5,809 nucleotides of DNA from Fidelibacterota bacterium (GTDB lineage Bacteria > Fidelibacterota > Marinisomatia > Marinisomatales > TCS56), in contig JABMPO010000010.1 in assembly GCA_013203015.1 (NCBI GenBank), forward strand, positions 1 to 5,809. The letters run 5' to 3'. The translations under genes and the position numbers were made by a program. Positions 1 through 5,809 of the stretch are shown piece by piece. The notes beneath the pieces are model-generated. The model was not told where the DNA came from. It searched no databases and saw only the letters and a program-made list of their open reading frames with translations. Every line of letters starts with the position of its first letter. Positions within the stretch are counted from its first letter, which is position 1.

Positions 1-16
1 AGGTTTCCAAAATGAC

Positions 17-787
17 ATGCCACCTCGCAATTTTTCAGATTTTATGTATTTTACTGAAGCCGACTTTATTGAAAACAATTCCTGTGGTGTTACACCTTCA
101 GTCTGGGAAAATGTAGCCGGTGCTGGGTCAATAATATTTAATATCGCTGCTCCCTGGCTGCGCGATTGGCGTATCGTCTGGGGTGCCAGCCCGGAGGAAA
201 TTAAACGCTATCTACCTGGTGATGAATTGATAGCCGAGCCGGTTTGGAGTTATACCCATGCAATCACCATTAACGCTCCTCAATCTGCCGTCTGGCCCTG
301 GATCGTCCAGATAGGGCAGAAGCGTGGTGGATTCTACTCCTATCAGGGTTTGGAAAATTTGATGGGTTGCGACATTACTAATGTTGACCGTGTACTCAAT
401 GAATTTCAATTCATGCGACCAACCGATAAGATTTATCTCCACCCCAAAGCACCACCATTATCCGTCCGTTCCATTCGCCGGTACTATTGGTTTGTATTAC
501 ATGGTGGCAATCTGGTTGGTCCAGCTCAACCAGCCGGGAATGAGATTACAGCAAATCTAACTTGGACCTTCTATTTACTGAAAATTGATAATACGACTAC
601 TAAATTAATTACACGCGGACGTTATGCTTACGGCCCGGGCTTCGTAAATGCACTGATTTATGGACCGTCTATAATTGAGCCGATTGCTTTTGTAATGGAA
701 AAGAAAATGTTACAGGGAATAAAAACCCTGGCAGAGAATAAACAACATCAATCCAAGCTATTGAATCGAAAAAATATTCCCCAGTAA
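17..787 (+). CDS. SRPBCC-family (polyketide cyclase/START-like) protein
   Basis: This 256-residue protein resembles uncharacterised SRPBCC (START/Bet v1-like) proteins, which form a helix-grip fold with a hydrophobic ligand cavity; the ligand is unknown. Seen in the sequence: an LPGDELI segment (residues 66-72), a WPWIVQIGQ stretch (93-101) followed by RGGFYSY (103-109), LENLMGCDI (112-120), a late beta segment WTFYLLKI (183-190), and a C-terminal amphipathic helix (about 221-240) ending in a polar tail. This order is typical of the family. The first 45 or so residues are less familiar and include a mildly hydrophobic patch (38-46). Start choice is weak: no clear Shine-Dalgarno precedes the ATG at 17, an alternative in-frame ATG lies at 44, and the frame is open to the left edge of the window, so the gene could begin upstream. 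It converges with the next gene, leaving 75 bases between the two stops. It is probably cytoplasmic and a stand-alone gene here. Confidence 0.85.
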   Translation: MPPRNFSDFMYFTEADFIENNSCGVTPSVWENVAGAGSIIFNIAAPWLRDWRIVWGASPEEIKRYLPGDELIAEPVWSYTHAITINAPQSAVWPWIVQIGQKRGGFYSYQGLENLMGCDITNVDRVLNEFQFMRPTDKIYLHPKAPPLSVRSIRRYYWFVLHGGNLVGPAQPAGNEITANLTWTFYLLKIDNTTTKLITRGRYAYGPGFVNALIYGPSIIEPIAFVMEKKMLQGIKTLAENKQHQSKLLNRKNIPQ

Positions 788-862
788 CGATTATTATCTA
801 TCAGTTCTGATTATCTATATACTCTAGCCTGGATGCACAAAATCCACTGAAAAATTGAAAAA

Positions 863-2086
863 TTAATCTATTAAGCTGTATATCAGATCAAGATTATAAA
901 CCAGTATTCGTGAATTCCATTGATCGATCACTGCCAGTCGACGCCGCCCATCTTTAAATTGGGTAACCGATACTGCATTTGGGGAAGCAAGTTCATTTTT
1001 TTCCCAATTGTTCATCAGATGAGGTAGGGCTTCACCCGTTATGATGGATGGCTCATTATAATTAATGCCATCAAATTTGCATTTCGATTTAGCATCGCAA
1101 TAATAGGGCGCTGGTGTGCCCCATTTAGCCAACGCTTCGCCAGTATTAATGTTGAAGACATAAACTTGGCCCTGTTTTCCAGCAACCGCAAAAAGTAAAG
1201 AACCCTGAACGCAAAGTCCTCTGACAGAATCATCAAAATAGCCGTTGATGATTTTTCCTTGCCGTTTTGATACACCGATCAACCGATTTTTAAATTTTCC
1301 GGTTGCAAGGTCGAAAACGGCTATAAAACATTTCTTGTGTATGTTGCCAAAGACTTTTTTCTCCGGTTTTTCTTCAGCGATAAACAGTAATTCCTGCGAC
1401 TCGGAAATTGCCATTCCATCGCTGCTGCGCATAATAGTCGTGATTTCCTGGGTTTTAGCAAAATCCTGATCAAATATATAGTGTGTGATCCCGCTATCAA
1501 TGATCTTCCGGAATTTTTTAAAACCAAAATTTTGTTTTTTCCCTTCGGTAAAAACTTCCTTTGCCATATCGATAACAAAGACATCACCTCTGTTACTGAC
1601 AATAATTCCCTGGGGATTTATGAGGCAGGTCTGGTTTTTCTGTTTGTAGTATTCCTCGGCTGATATTTCACAGGGAGTACCAATGAACTGATCAAATTGT
1701 AATTGTGGAGTAAAACGAATAATTTTTCCCGCTCCTTCCAAGGAAATGTAAATAAAACCGCTGTCGTCGCGTGCAATCCCGGTGGGAATTATTTCAAAAT
1801 TATCCAGGTTTAGTTGCCAGGCGGTAATAGATTTTTTCAAAGCTTGCTTTGCAGAAAAATACTGGATGCGGTTATTTTTCATGTCACTGATCAATAGCGA
1901 CCCGTCCAACAGTATTTCCAGATCATTCGGTTGCGCCAATTGCCGTTTTCCGGCACCATAGCCTTCCTGCTGGTTTGGAATGATAAACATGGGGGATATT
2001 TGATCTGTCAGATCAAGTGGTTGGGCGGTTATCACTATTGAGATTCCCAATAGCGCCATTAAAGATTTTAGAAGATATTTATTCAT
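863..2086 (-). CDS. Exported NHL-repeat beta-propeller protein
   Basis: This 407-residue protein begins with a typical Sec signal peptide: lysines at 3 and 7, a hydrophobic core at 9-19, and a likely cleavage after ITA (19-21). The rest is a series of blade-like repeats. The clearest is QPNDLEILLDGSLLISD at 52-68 followed by NNRIQYF, the classic NHL pattern. Others are about 100-125 (PTGIARDDSGFIYIS), 157-173 (NPQGIIVSNRGDVFVID), 222-262, 286-316 (RGLCVQGSLLFAVAG) and 368-398 (SPNAVSV, then LAVIDQWNSRILVYN). This suggests about six blades. Cysteines at 139/154 and 330/336 lie in loop insertions and could form disulfides, consistent with a periplasmic or outer location. NHL propellers usually bind proteins, polysaccharides or small molecules, and no catalytic motif is visible. 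No good Shine-Dalgarno precedes the ATG, but the signal peptide supports this start. It appears monocistronic, with a terminator upstream separating it from the phosphate-transport genes. Confidence 0.85.
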   Translation of the reverse strand: MNKYLLKSLMALLGISIVITAQPLDLTDQISPMFIIPNQQEGYGAGKRQLAQPNDLEILLDGSLLISDMKNNRIQYFSAKQALKKSITAWQLNLDNFEIIPTGIARDDSGFIYISLEGAGKIIRFTPQLQFDQFIGTPCEISAEEYYKQKNQTCLINPQGIIVSNRGDVFVIDMAKEVFTEGKKQNFGFKKFRKIIDSGITHYIFDQDFAKTQEITTIMRSSDGMAISESQELLFIAEEKPEKKVFGNIHKKCFIAVFDLATGKFKNRLIGVSKRQGKIINGYFDDSVRGLCVQGSLLFAVAGKQGQVYVFNINTGEALAKWGTPAPYYCDAKSKCKFDGINYNEPSIITGEALPHLMNNWEKNELASPNAVSVTQFKDGRRRLAVIDQWNSRILVYNLDLIYSLID

Positions 2087-2133
2087 AACAGGTATCGACA
2101 GCGTCTTTTTAATTATTAGTTTGAATCCTATGA

Positions 2134-2151
2134 CAATACCAATAGGTATTG
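2134..2151 (-). promoter_or_regulatory. Inverted repeat upstream of the NHL gene, possible operator
   Basis: A perfect 7-base inverted repeat, CAATACC-AATA-GGTATTG, lies 48-65 bases before the start codon of the NHL-repeat gene. On the minus strand the right arm runs into TTGTCA, which resembles a -35 element, and an AT-rich stretch follows about 15-17 bases later. No -10 box is convincing. The geometry would suit a small dimeric repressor or activator site, or a short hairpin in the leader. Nothing identifies the regulator. Confidence 0.3.
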
Positions 2152-2190
2152 AATTGGAATTAAAGGCTCGATTTATTTCGGAAAATATAA

Positions 2191-2223
2191 AACAGTCCGA
2201 ATAGAAAACCTATTCGGGCTGTT
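2191..2223 (-). terminator. Rho-independent terminator of the DUF47-pit unit
   Basis: A 14-bp stem (arms 2191-2204 and 2210-2223, with one G-T wobble) closes a 5-base loop. On the minus strand the stem is followed by TTTTATATTTT, a good U-rich tail. It sits about 150 bases after the pit stop codon and about 105 bases before the NHL start, so it should end the phosphate-transport transcript. On the plus strand the tail is CATTTTAAAA, so weak bidirectional activity is possible, but no plus-strand gene leads into it. Confidence 0.85.
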
Positions 2224-2324
2224 CATTTTAAAAGTACCAATATTATGATTTATTTAACACTCAATTAGGCGCATTGCGACTGGAGCTTGGAGGGGACCGA
2301 AATTGAGGAGTTTTGGGTCTCCAC

Positions 2325-2376
2325 TTGGGTCATTTTCAGCAAATCGGTTGAATCGCTGAAACTGTGATCTGCCCAA
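2325..2376 (-). other. Imperfect hairpin in the pit 3' untranslated region
   Basis: Directly after the pit stop codon the minus-strand RNA can fold into a long imperfect hairpin. TTGGG (2376-2372) pairs with CCCAA (2329-2325). After a 4-base bulge TCA pairs with TGA, and after a small internal loop TTTCAGC pairs with GCTGAAA around a 14-base loop (2341-2354). That is about 15 paired bases. It has no U-tail, so it is unlikely to be a terminator. It could protect the 3' end or be a processed RNA, but chance is also possible. The rest of the 2224-2324 stretch holds only a weak 7-bp hairpin (2292-2298 with 2316-2322) and no recognisable gene. Confidence 0.35.
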
Positions 2377-3417
2377 TCAATACACTTTCAGGTTGAAGAC
2401 GTTCTGTAGTACAAATAGCGCGAAGAACGTGATTATCGCGGCTATGACGGGTGTGGAGACCCAGCCTGAAGCGATCCGCGCCAGAATGCGATACTGGATG
2501 CCTTTTCCACCGTGGGCTAAACCAATTCCTATCACAGCTCCGATTACAACTTGTGAGCTGGAAAGTGGCACCAAGGGAATGGTGGGTAGCCCGTGCGCTG
2601 CCAGCCAGCCTTCCAATCCCCGAGAAGAAAACAGGAATAGCACCAGGGCTTGCGATAGAACAACAACCAGCGCTGTCTGTGGATTTAATTTTACCAACCC
2701 CTTGCCAACGGTCAGCATTACCCTTTTGGAGTAAGTGAAAATACCAACGGCAATCGCAATTCCGCCCAGCAAAAATAATTGCTGGGCACTGTTGAACGTG
2801 ATCCCGACGAATTCAATGTCAGTGAAAGGAACAACCGGGATAAACACCCCAACTACATTGGCAATATTATTGGCCCCCAGTGAATATGCTCCAAACGCGC
2901 CAACTGCGATTAAACTGATTCGGGTATAAGAATCCAATCGAAATAGATGAATTCTGGCGACTGAAAATAATTTGGTGACAATTAGATAAATCAACCAGGC
3001 AAAAATTGCTGCCAGAATCGGACTGAAAATCCAGGTAAACACAATTCGGGAGAGGGCATAAAAGTCGATTGAATTTCCTGCGAAAAGATTCCAGCCAATG
3101 ATGGATCCTACAATCGCTTGTGATGTTGATACGGGCAGTCCCAGTCGTGTCATCCATAAAACGGTAAAGGCCGCTGACAGCGCAACCATGAAGGCGCCGG
3201 CAATCATGGTGATGGAGCCCAGTTCTCCCAAAGTTTGACTGGTACCGGCACCGGATATGACAGCTCCCAGGATCAGAAACAGACTGGCAATGATGGCAGC
3301 CGTACGGAATTTCACCATTCGAGTACTGACAGCCGTTCCAAAGATATTAGAAGCATCGTTGGCACCTAGCGACCAGCCCAGAAATAGACCACCGGAAAGG
3401 TATAAAAGCAATAACAT
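2377..3417 (-). CDS. pit: PiT-family inorganic phosphate permease
   Basis: This 346-residue integral membrane protein imports inorganic phosphate with H+ or Na+; the coupling ion cannot be told from the sequence. It shows the internal duplication of the PiT family. The first half carries GAND at 18-21 and LPVSTSQAIVGSIIGW at 94-109; the second carries GANN at 181-184 and LVPLSSSQVVIGAVIG at 282-297. The matching segments TWIFSPILAAI (128-138) and GWVSTPVIAAI (318-328) follow each. About ten hydrophobic segments are visible. The length fits the compact bacterial/archaeal form without a large central loop. The gene starts 3 bases after the stop of the DUF47 gene. The bases before its ATG lack a Shine-Dalgarno, so translation probably depends on coupling to the upstream gene. 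The start is supported by the N-terminal helix leading straight into the first signature. No truncation is seen. Confidence 0.95.
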   Translation of the reverse strand: MLLLLYLSGGLFLGWSLGANDASNIFGTAVSTRMVKFRTAAIIASLFLILGAVISGAGTSQTLGELGSITMIAGAFMVALSAAFTVLWMTRLGLPVSTSQAIVGSIIGWNLFAGNSIDFYALSRIVFTWIFSPILAAIFAWLIYLIVTKLFSVARIHLFRLDSYTRISLIAVGAFGAYSLGANNIANVVGVFIPVVPFTDIEFVGITFNSAQQLFLLGGIAIAVGIFTYSKRVMLTVGKGLVKLNPQTALVVVLSQALVLFLFSSRGLEGWLAAHGLPTIPLVPLSSSQVVIGAVIGIGLAHGGKGIQYRILARIASGWVSTPVIAAIITFFALFVLQNVFNLKVY

Positions 3418-3420
3418 GGG

Positions 3421-4065
3421 TCAGATCGATCGTTTGATAGTGTAAATACCCAGACGATCAGCTACATCTTCGGCTCGATCAGCAATTGTGTCAATGTGGA
3501 GGGCAAAATACCGTAAATGTATTTTTTCCGCCAGAGTCAGTTTTTCACTGCTGAATATTGCCCGTTTAAGGTGTTCGGAAGCCCGGTCTGCTTCACTTTC
3601 ATAATGATATACTTTATGGGTATAATTGCGAACTGCTTTGGGATCCTTAAAAAACGCGCGGATTGCTTTAGTCATCTCATCGACAGCATGAACTACATGG
3701 TCGGTGAGATGGAGCACCTCCTCGTGAAAAACTTGTGGTACCTGTGGTTTTTCCACCGAGAATTCTAACAAAGTTTCTTTGGCCTGATTGATTACATTGT
3801 CGGTCGTTTCCAGTAATGCCAGAACATCACCACGAGATTCGGGGATCAGGGTCTCGGTATATAATTGCTGTTCGATTACCCGCCGTAGATTATCAGCCCG
3901 GTTTTCGAATTGCCGGATTTTTTTTATCTGATTCTCAAATCGATCAGTTTTATTATTTAGATAATGTTTGATACCTTCCTGGAAAATGATTCCGGCCTCA
4001 CTCACAGTATCCAGAAATTCATCCATTTTTAATTCCAGCTTTTTGGTTTTTTTAAATAATTGCAT
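3421..4065 (-). CDS. DUF47 (PhoU-like) phosphate transport accessory protein
   Basis: This 214-residue, highly charged, all-helical cytoplasmic protein belongs to the DUF47/TIGR00153 family, PhoU-like proteins usually encoded next to PiT permeases and thought to regulate or assist them. Visible signs are repeated acidic/AD motifs of the PhoU type: FENRADNLRR (53-62), YESEADRASEHLKR (155-168) and DTIADRAEDVADRL (192-205), which in PhoU relatives hold metal ions. The PESRGDVLALLETTDNVINQ segment (75-94) is also typical. Length matches the family. The gene is first in a two-gene unit with pit (3-base gap). A 193-base gap separates it from the CYTH gene upstream, enough for its own promoter, though I found no convincing -35/-10 pair there. 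Its role in regulating Pi uptake is inferred from family and context. Confidence 0.93.
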   Translation of the reverse strand: MQLFKKTKKLELKMDEFLDTVSEAGIIFQEGIKHYLNNKTDRFENQIKKIRQFENRADNLRRVIEQQLYTETLIPESRGDVLALLETTDNVINQAKETLLEFSVEKPQVPQVFHEEVLHLTDHVVHAVDEMTKAIRAFFKDPKAVRNYTHKVYHYESEADRASEHLKRAIFSSEKLTLAEKIHLRYFALHIDTIADRAEDVADRLGIYTIKRSI

Positions 4066-4070
4066 AATAA

Positions 4071-4075
4071 TTCCT
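4071..4075 (-). promoter_or_regulatory. Shine-Dalgarno site of the DUF47 gene
   Basis: On the minus strand AGGAA lies 5 bases before the ATG at 4065, within TAGGAATTATTATG. It is the clearest ribosome-binding site in the window and fixes the DUF47 start. The other minus-strand starts here (pit, both CYTH genes, NHL) lack a comparable site at normal spacing. Confidence 0.65.
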
Positions 4076-4258
4076 ATTTAATAATTTTGGTTTCATCCGG
4101 ACCTGTTGGCTTGCAGGAATGGTTTGGCAAAGTTGTCAGTGGATGTCGATAACAAAACAAAACTAGCGGGCCAGGTAATCCGAGTAAAATTAGGATAAAA
4201 ATTGATCACAGAAGAAAAAATCTAAATTTGGTATTCACGACTAACATCTAATGATTAA

Positions 4259-4738
4259 CTATTTCCAGGCTGTAAAAGGATTCTTAAGCAACATCAGGTT
4301 GTAATACTCTACTTCGCCGGTAACTTCCTTGCCGATAAAATCCGGAATGTCAAATTCCTGATTGATTGATTCCAATTCGATTTCGGCTAAAATTAGTCCG
4401 GCATTGACATCGTGAAACTCGTCTATTTCCCATAGGAAGCCACCAAAAGGGTAATTGTATCTGGTTTTCTTAATCAATGGCTGGTCGCAGAGAGTAAGTA
4501 GATACTTGGCGTCCGGGACCGGAATTTCGATTTCGAATTCGTAGCGACTGGCACCGGTTTCATCCCCGATGCCTTTGATTGTCAGGTAACCATTGATTTT
4601 ATTGGCGGATTCAATTGTCCGAATCCGAACCGAGCGTTCTTTTTGCAGTTGTAAATATCCTTGCTGCAAAGTAAAACCTTTTACAGAGCTCGGGATTTTG
4701 CCGTTCACTAAAAATTTTCTTTCGATTTCTTTTCCCAT
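4259..4738 (-). CDS. CYTH-domain protein (triphosphate tunnel metalloenzyme family)
   Basis: This 159-residue protein is a single CYTH domain, named for class IV adenylate cyclase (CyaB) and mammalian thiamine triphosphatase. Members form an eight-stranded tunnel that binds a triphosphate and divalent metals. The key features are present: the N-terminal ExExK signature at E4-E6-K8 (EIERK), QGYL at 26-29, RSVRIR at 35-40, LTIKG at 52-56 (K55), the acidic strand RYEFEIEI at 65-72, KKTRY at 90-94, WEIDEF at 103-108, LAEIELES at 117-124, and the C-terminal GKEVTGEVEYYN at 136-147. All expected basic and acidic tunnel residues seem intact, so it is probably active. Small bacterial single-domain relatives characterised so far are mostly tripolyphosphatases, making inorganic tripolyphosphate a more likely substrate than cAMP synthesis. 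It starts 24 bases after the CYTH-like gene and is likely cotranscribed with it. The nearest AGGA is about 15 bases upstream, which is far for a ribosome-binding site. Confidence 0.92.
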   Translation of the reverse strand: MGKEIERKFLVNGKIPSSVKGFTLQQGYLQLQKERSVRIRTIESANKINGYLTIKGIGDETGASRYEFEIEIPVPDAKYLLTLCDQPLIKKTRYNYPFGGFLWEIDEFHDVNAGLILAEIELESINQEFDIPDFIGKEVTGEVEYYNLMLLKNPFTAWK

Positions 4739-4762
4739 GTTTAACTCAGTTTGTCCTGCATT

Positions 4763-5413
4763 TTATAATGCCAGTGGTTTATCGATCCAACCGATTACCC
4801 GCTTAATGGCCTGTAGGTAGTTTATGTTTTCGTAGTTGGTCAAGCCCACCGCTTGTAAAGTCTTCTGGATGTCAGCTATTTCGGTCGATTCGGAATTGAT
4901 GGTAATTAACTTAACTCCATTGATTATTACATTTCCCACTTCGCAGATTGTATCATTTACGGCATATGCAAATCGTTCTTTATCGACTCTAACAGCATGC
5001 AATTCTTGGTGATTCTTGACAATGGACAGGAACTCATCCAAGGCGTATTCCGGTTGCTGAAATTCCGGTGGTTCAACTTGGAAGGCGTCGAATAACTGAT
5101 CTCGGATGACGTTTACCGGAACCGGGAATTCACACTTCAATAATGGGTCCCACTGTTCCAGTCCGCTTAAGGTCTGGAGATGGGTTTTAATATCCAGTTT
5201 GCCAGCACGGATTTTCGTATTATTAATATTATTGCTGCGCGACATAATATAGATTTCATTTGAATGCCGAACTCTTAATTTTTCTGGTACCGGAGTCGAT
5301 AATCGCGCCAGGCGTTCTGCTGCTCCACCGAATTCTTGGCCAAAGCTTCTGTATTCAAACCGGGGTGTTGAAATTTCACCAACCTGCATTTTGTCTTCTA
5401 TCATCGTCTTCAT
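4763..5413 (-). CDS. Divergent CYTH-like protein of unknown function
   Basis: This 216-residue soluble protein is without an assigned function; I have a vague impression of similar uncharacterised bacterial proteins. Its segments follow the order of a CYTH domain and of the canonical CYTH protein next door: FEYRSF (19-24) for the first strand, EIYIMSR (53-59), NTKIRAGKLDIK (65-76) for the RIR...TIK strands, LLKCEFPVPVNVIRDQLF (91-108) for the acidic strand and following helix, KERFAYAV (145-152), ICEVGNVIINGVKLITINSES (156-176), and ENINYLQAIKR (195-205) for the C-terminal helix. The ExExK signature is absent (E20-Y-R22 stands there), and the WEIDEF and AEIELE acidic strands are reduced to CEVG and TINSES. 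It may therefore bind a phosphorylated ligand without hydrolysing it, or use other chemistry. Its ATG overlaps the symporter stop (ATGA), implying translational coupling. In-frame ATGs at residues 4 and 9 are possible alternative starts. Confidence 0.8.
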   Translation of the reverse strand: MKTMIEDKMQVGEISTPRFEYRSFGQEFGGAAERLARLSTPVPEKLRVRHSNEIYIMSRSNNINNTKIRAGKLDIKTHLQTLSGLEQWDPLLKCEFPVPVNVIRDQLFDAFQVEPPEFQQPEYALDEFLSIVKNHQELHAVRVDKERFAYAVNDTICEVGNVIINGVKLITINSESTEIADIQKTLQAVGLTNYENINYLQAIKRVIGWIDKPLAL

Positions 5414-5809
5414 CGAGTTACCGTTTTGGGCTTGATGAATATACTGATAATTATTGATAGCATCAGACCCGGGATGAAGGGCTCGAGATTCAAGGGATAA
5501 GCGTCTCCATTAGAACCCACCCAGAACCAGATTGAGGTTGTTAGCACAGGAATTATCATTAATATAATAATTTGATAAGAATAGTATTGGCGATTGGTAA
5601 AAGAGAGCAGAAAAGGTAGCAATAGTCCGGGTACTATTACCGAACCGAGTACATACCACAGGTCCACCACTGATGGAAATTGCCAGGCCAGAAAAAGCGC
5701 GATTGCCGCCATGACCGGTAATCCTATTTGAGTCAGACGGATGGGGTCATAACGATTGTTTAATCGCCAGAGGATATCTCTGCCAAACGTAACAGCGCTG
5801 ATTAATCCC
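5410..5809 (-). CDS. Sodium:solute symporter (SSS) family, C-terminal part
   Basis: The reading frame is open from the right window edge to a TGA at 5412-5410, giving 132 residues of the C-terminus of a much longer permease (SSS proteins are usually around 450-600 residues). The visible part starts with SAVTFGRDILWRL, typical of the cytosolic segment before the last helices, where many members have a similar GRD motif. It is followed by hydrophobic segments: GLPVMAAIALFLAW, then DLWYVLGSVIVPGLLLPFLL, then IIILMIIPVLTTSIWFWV, and last FIPGLMLSIIISIFI before a short basic tail (KPKTVTR). An internal ATG at 5712 is not the real start, because the family similarity continues through it. Such carriers use Na+ (or H+) to import solutes such as sugars, amino acids, vitamins or monocarboxylates. 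The substrate cannot be told from this end. The stop overlaps the start of the CYTH-like gene by 4 bases, so the two are in one operon. Confidence 0.85.
   Translation of the reverse strand, partial: GLISAVTFGRDILWRLNNRYDPIRLTQIGLPVMAAIALFLAWQFPSVVDLWYVLGSVIVPGLLLPFLLSFTNRQYYSYQIIILMIIPVLTTSIWFWVGSNGDAYPLNLEPFIPGLMLSIIISIFIKPKTVTR

Noticed and set aside
1321..1602. A 93-codon minus-strand frame inside the NHL gene
   Set aside because: It is a shifted frame of the NHL coding region, which keeps continuous repeat structure through this stretch; no frameshift is needed.
2313..2331. Direct repeat of TTGGGTC with a 12-base period
   Set aside because: Only two copies of 7 bases, with no third copy or spacer pattern; not a CRISPR or recognisable iteron array.
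2265..2333. A 22-codon minus-strand open frame (starts MTQVETQ, ends SQCA) in the gap after pit
   Set aside because: It has no ribosome-binding site, its ATG lies inside the hairpin stem, and its residues show no recognisable pattern; an ORF this short is expected by chance.
2393..2738. Two overlapping plus-strand open frames of about 95-113 codons
   Set aside because: They lie antisense to the strongly supported pit gene, and their composition is what the opposite strand of a membrane-protein gene gives.
4102..4117. Inverted repeat CCTG-N8-CAGG upstream of DUF47
   Set aside because: Only 4 bases per arm, which is common by chance.
4133..4147. Possible Pho box (TTGTCAG then TGTCGAT) upstream of DUF47
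   Set aside because: The two TGTC cores are 10 bases apart instead of the 11 of the classical PhoB box, the second half matches poorly, and one weak match in 193 bases is not significant.
5410..5712. A separate 100-residue membrane protein starting at the ATG at 5712
   Set aside because: The frame continues upstream to the window edge with SSS-like sequence (GRDILWRL), so this methionine is internal to a longer permease.

Overview
The window looks like chromosomal DNA from a Gram-negative-type bacterium of moderate GC content (below 50% by eye). A protein with an export signal, an SSS-type permease and a PiT phosphate transporter are all present. The protein sequences do not read as enterobacterial or Firmicute. 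Their style would fit an uncultured FCB-group lineage (Calditrichota, KSB1 or Ignavibacteria-like), but that placement is an impression only. No rRNA, tRNA, insertion sequence, phage gene or CRISPR array is visible.

Layout: one plus-strand gene at the left edge (17-787, SRPBCC/polyketide-cyclase-like) converges on a long run of minus-strand genes that fills the rest. Read in their own direction (right to left) these are: the C-terminal part of a sodium:solute symporter (5809-5410, cut by the window edge); a 216-residue CYTH-like protein whose start overlaps the symporter stop in an ATGA; a canonical 159-residue CYTH/triphosphate-tunnel protein 24 bases further on; a 193-base gap; a DUF47 (PhoU-like) protein; a PiT-type phosphate permease 3 bases later; a 290-base gap holding a structured element and a strong terminator hairpin; and a secreted NHL beta-propeller protein.

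Function: DUF47 plus PiT is a well-known phosphate-uptake pair. The canonical CYTH protein belongs to a family that binds or hydrolyses triphosphate-type substrates, including tripolyphosphate. The right half therefore has a phosphate/polyphosphate flavour, although the two gene clusters may be separate transcripts. The most interesting point is the 216-residue protein. It can be laid segment by segment on its CYTH neighbour but lacks most of the acidic metal-binding residues, so it may be a divergent or non-catalytic triphosphate-tunnel protein translated together with a transporter. The NHL protein and the SRPBCC protein look like unrelated single genes.
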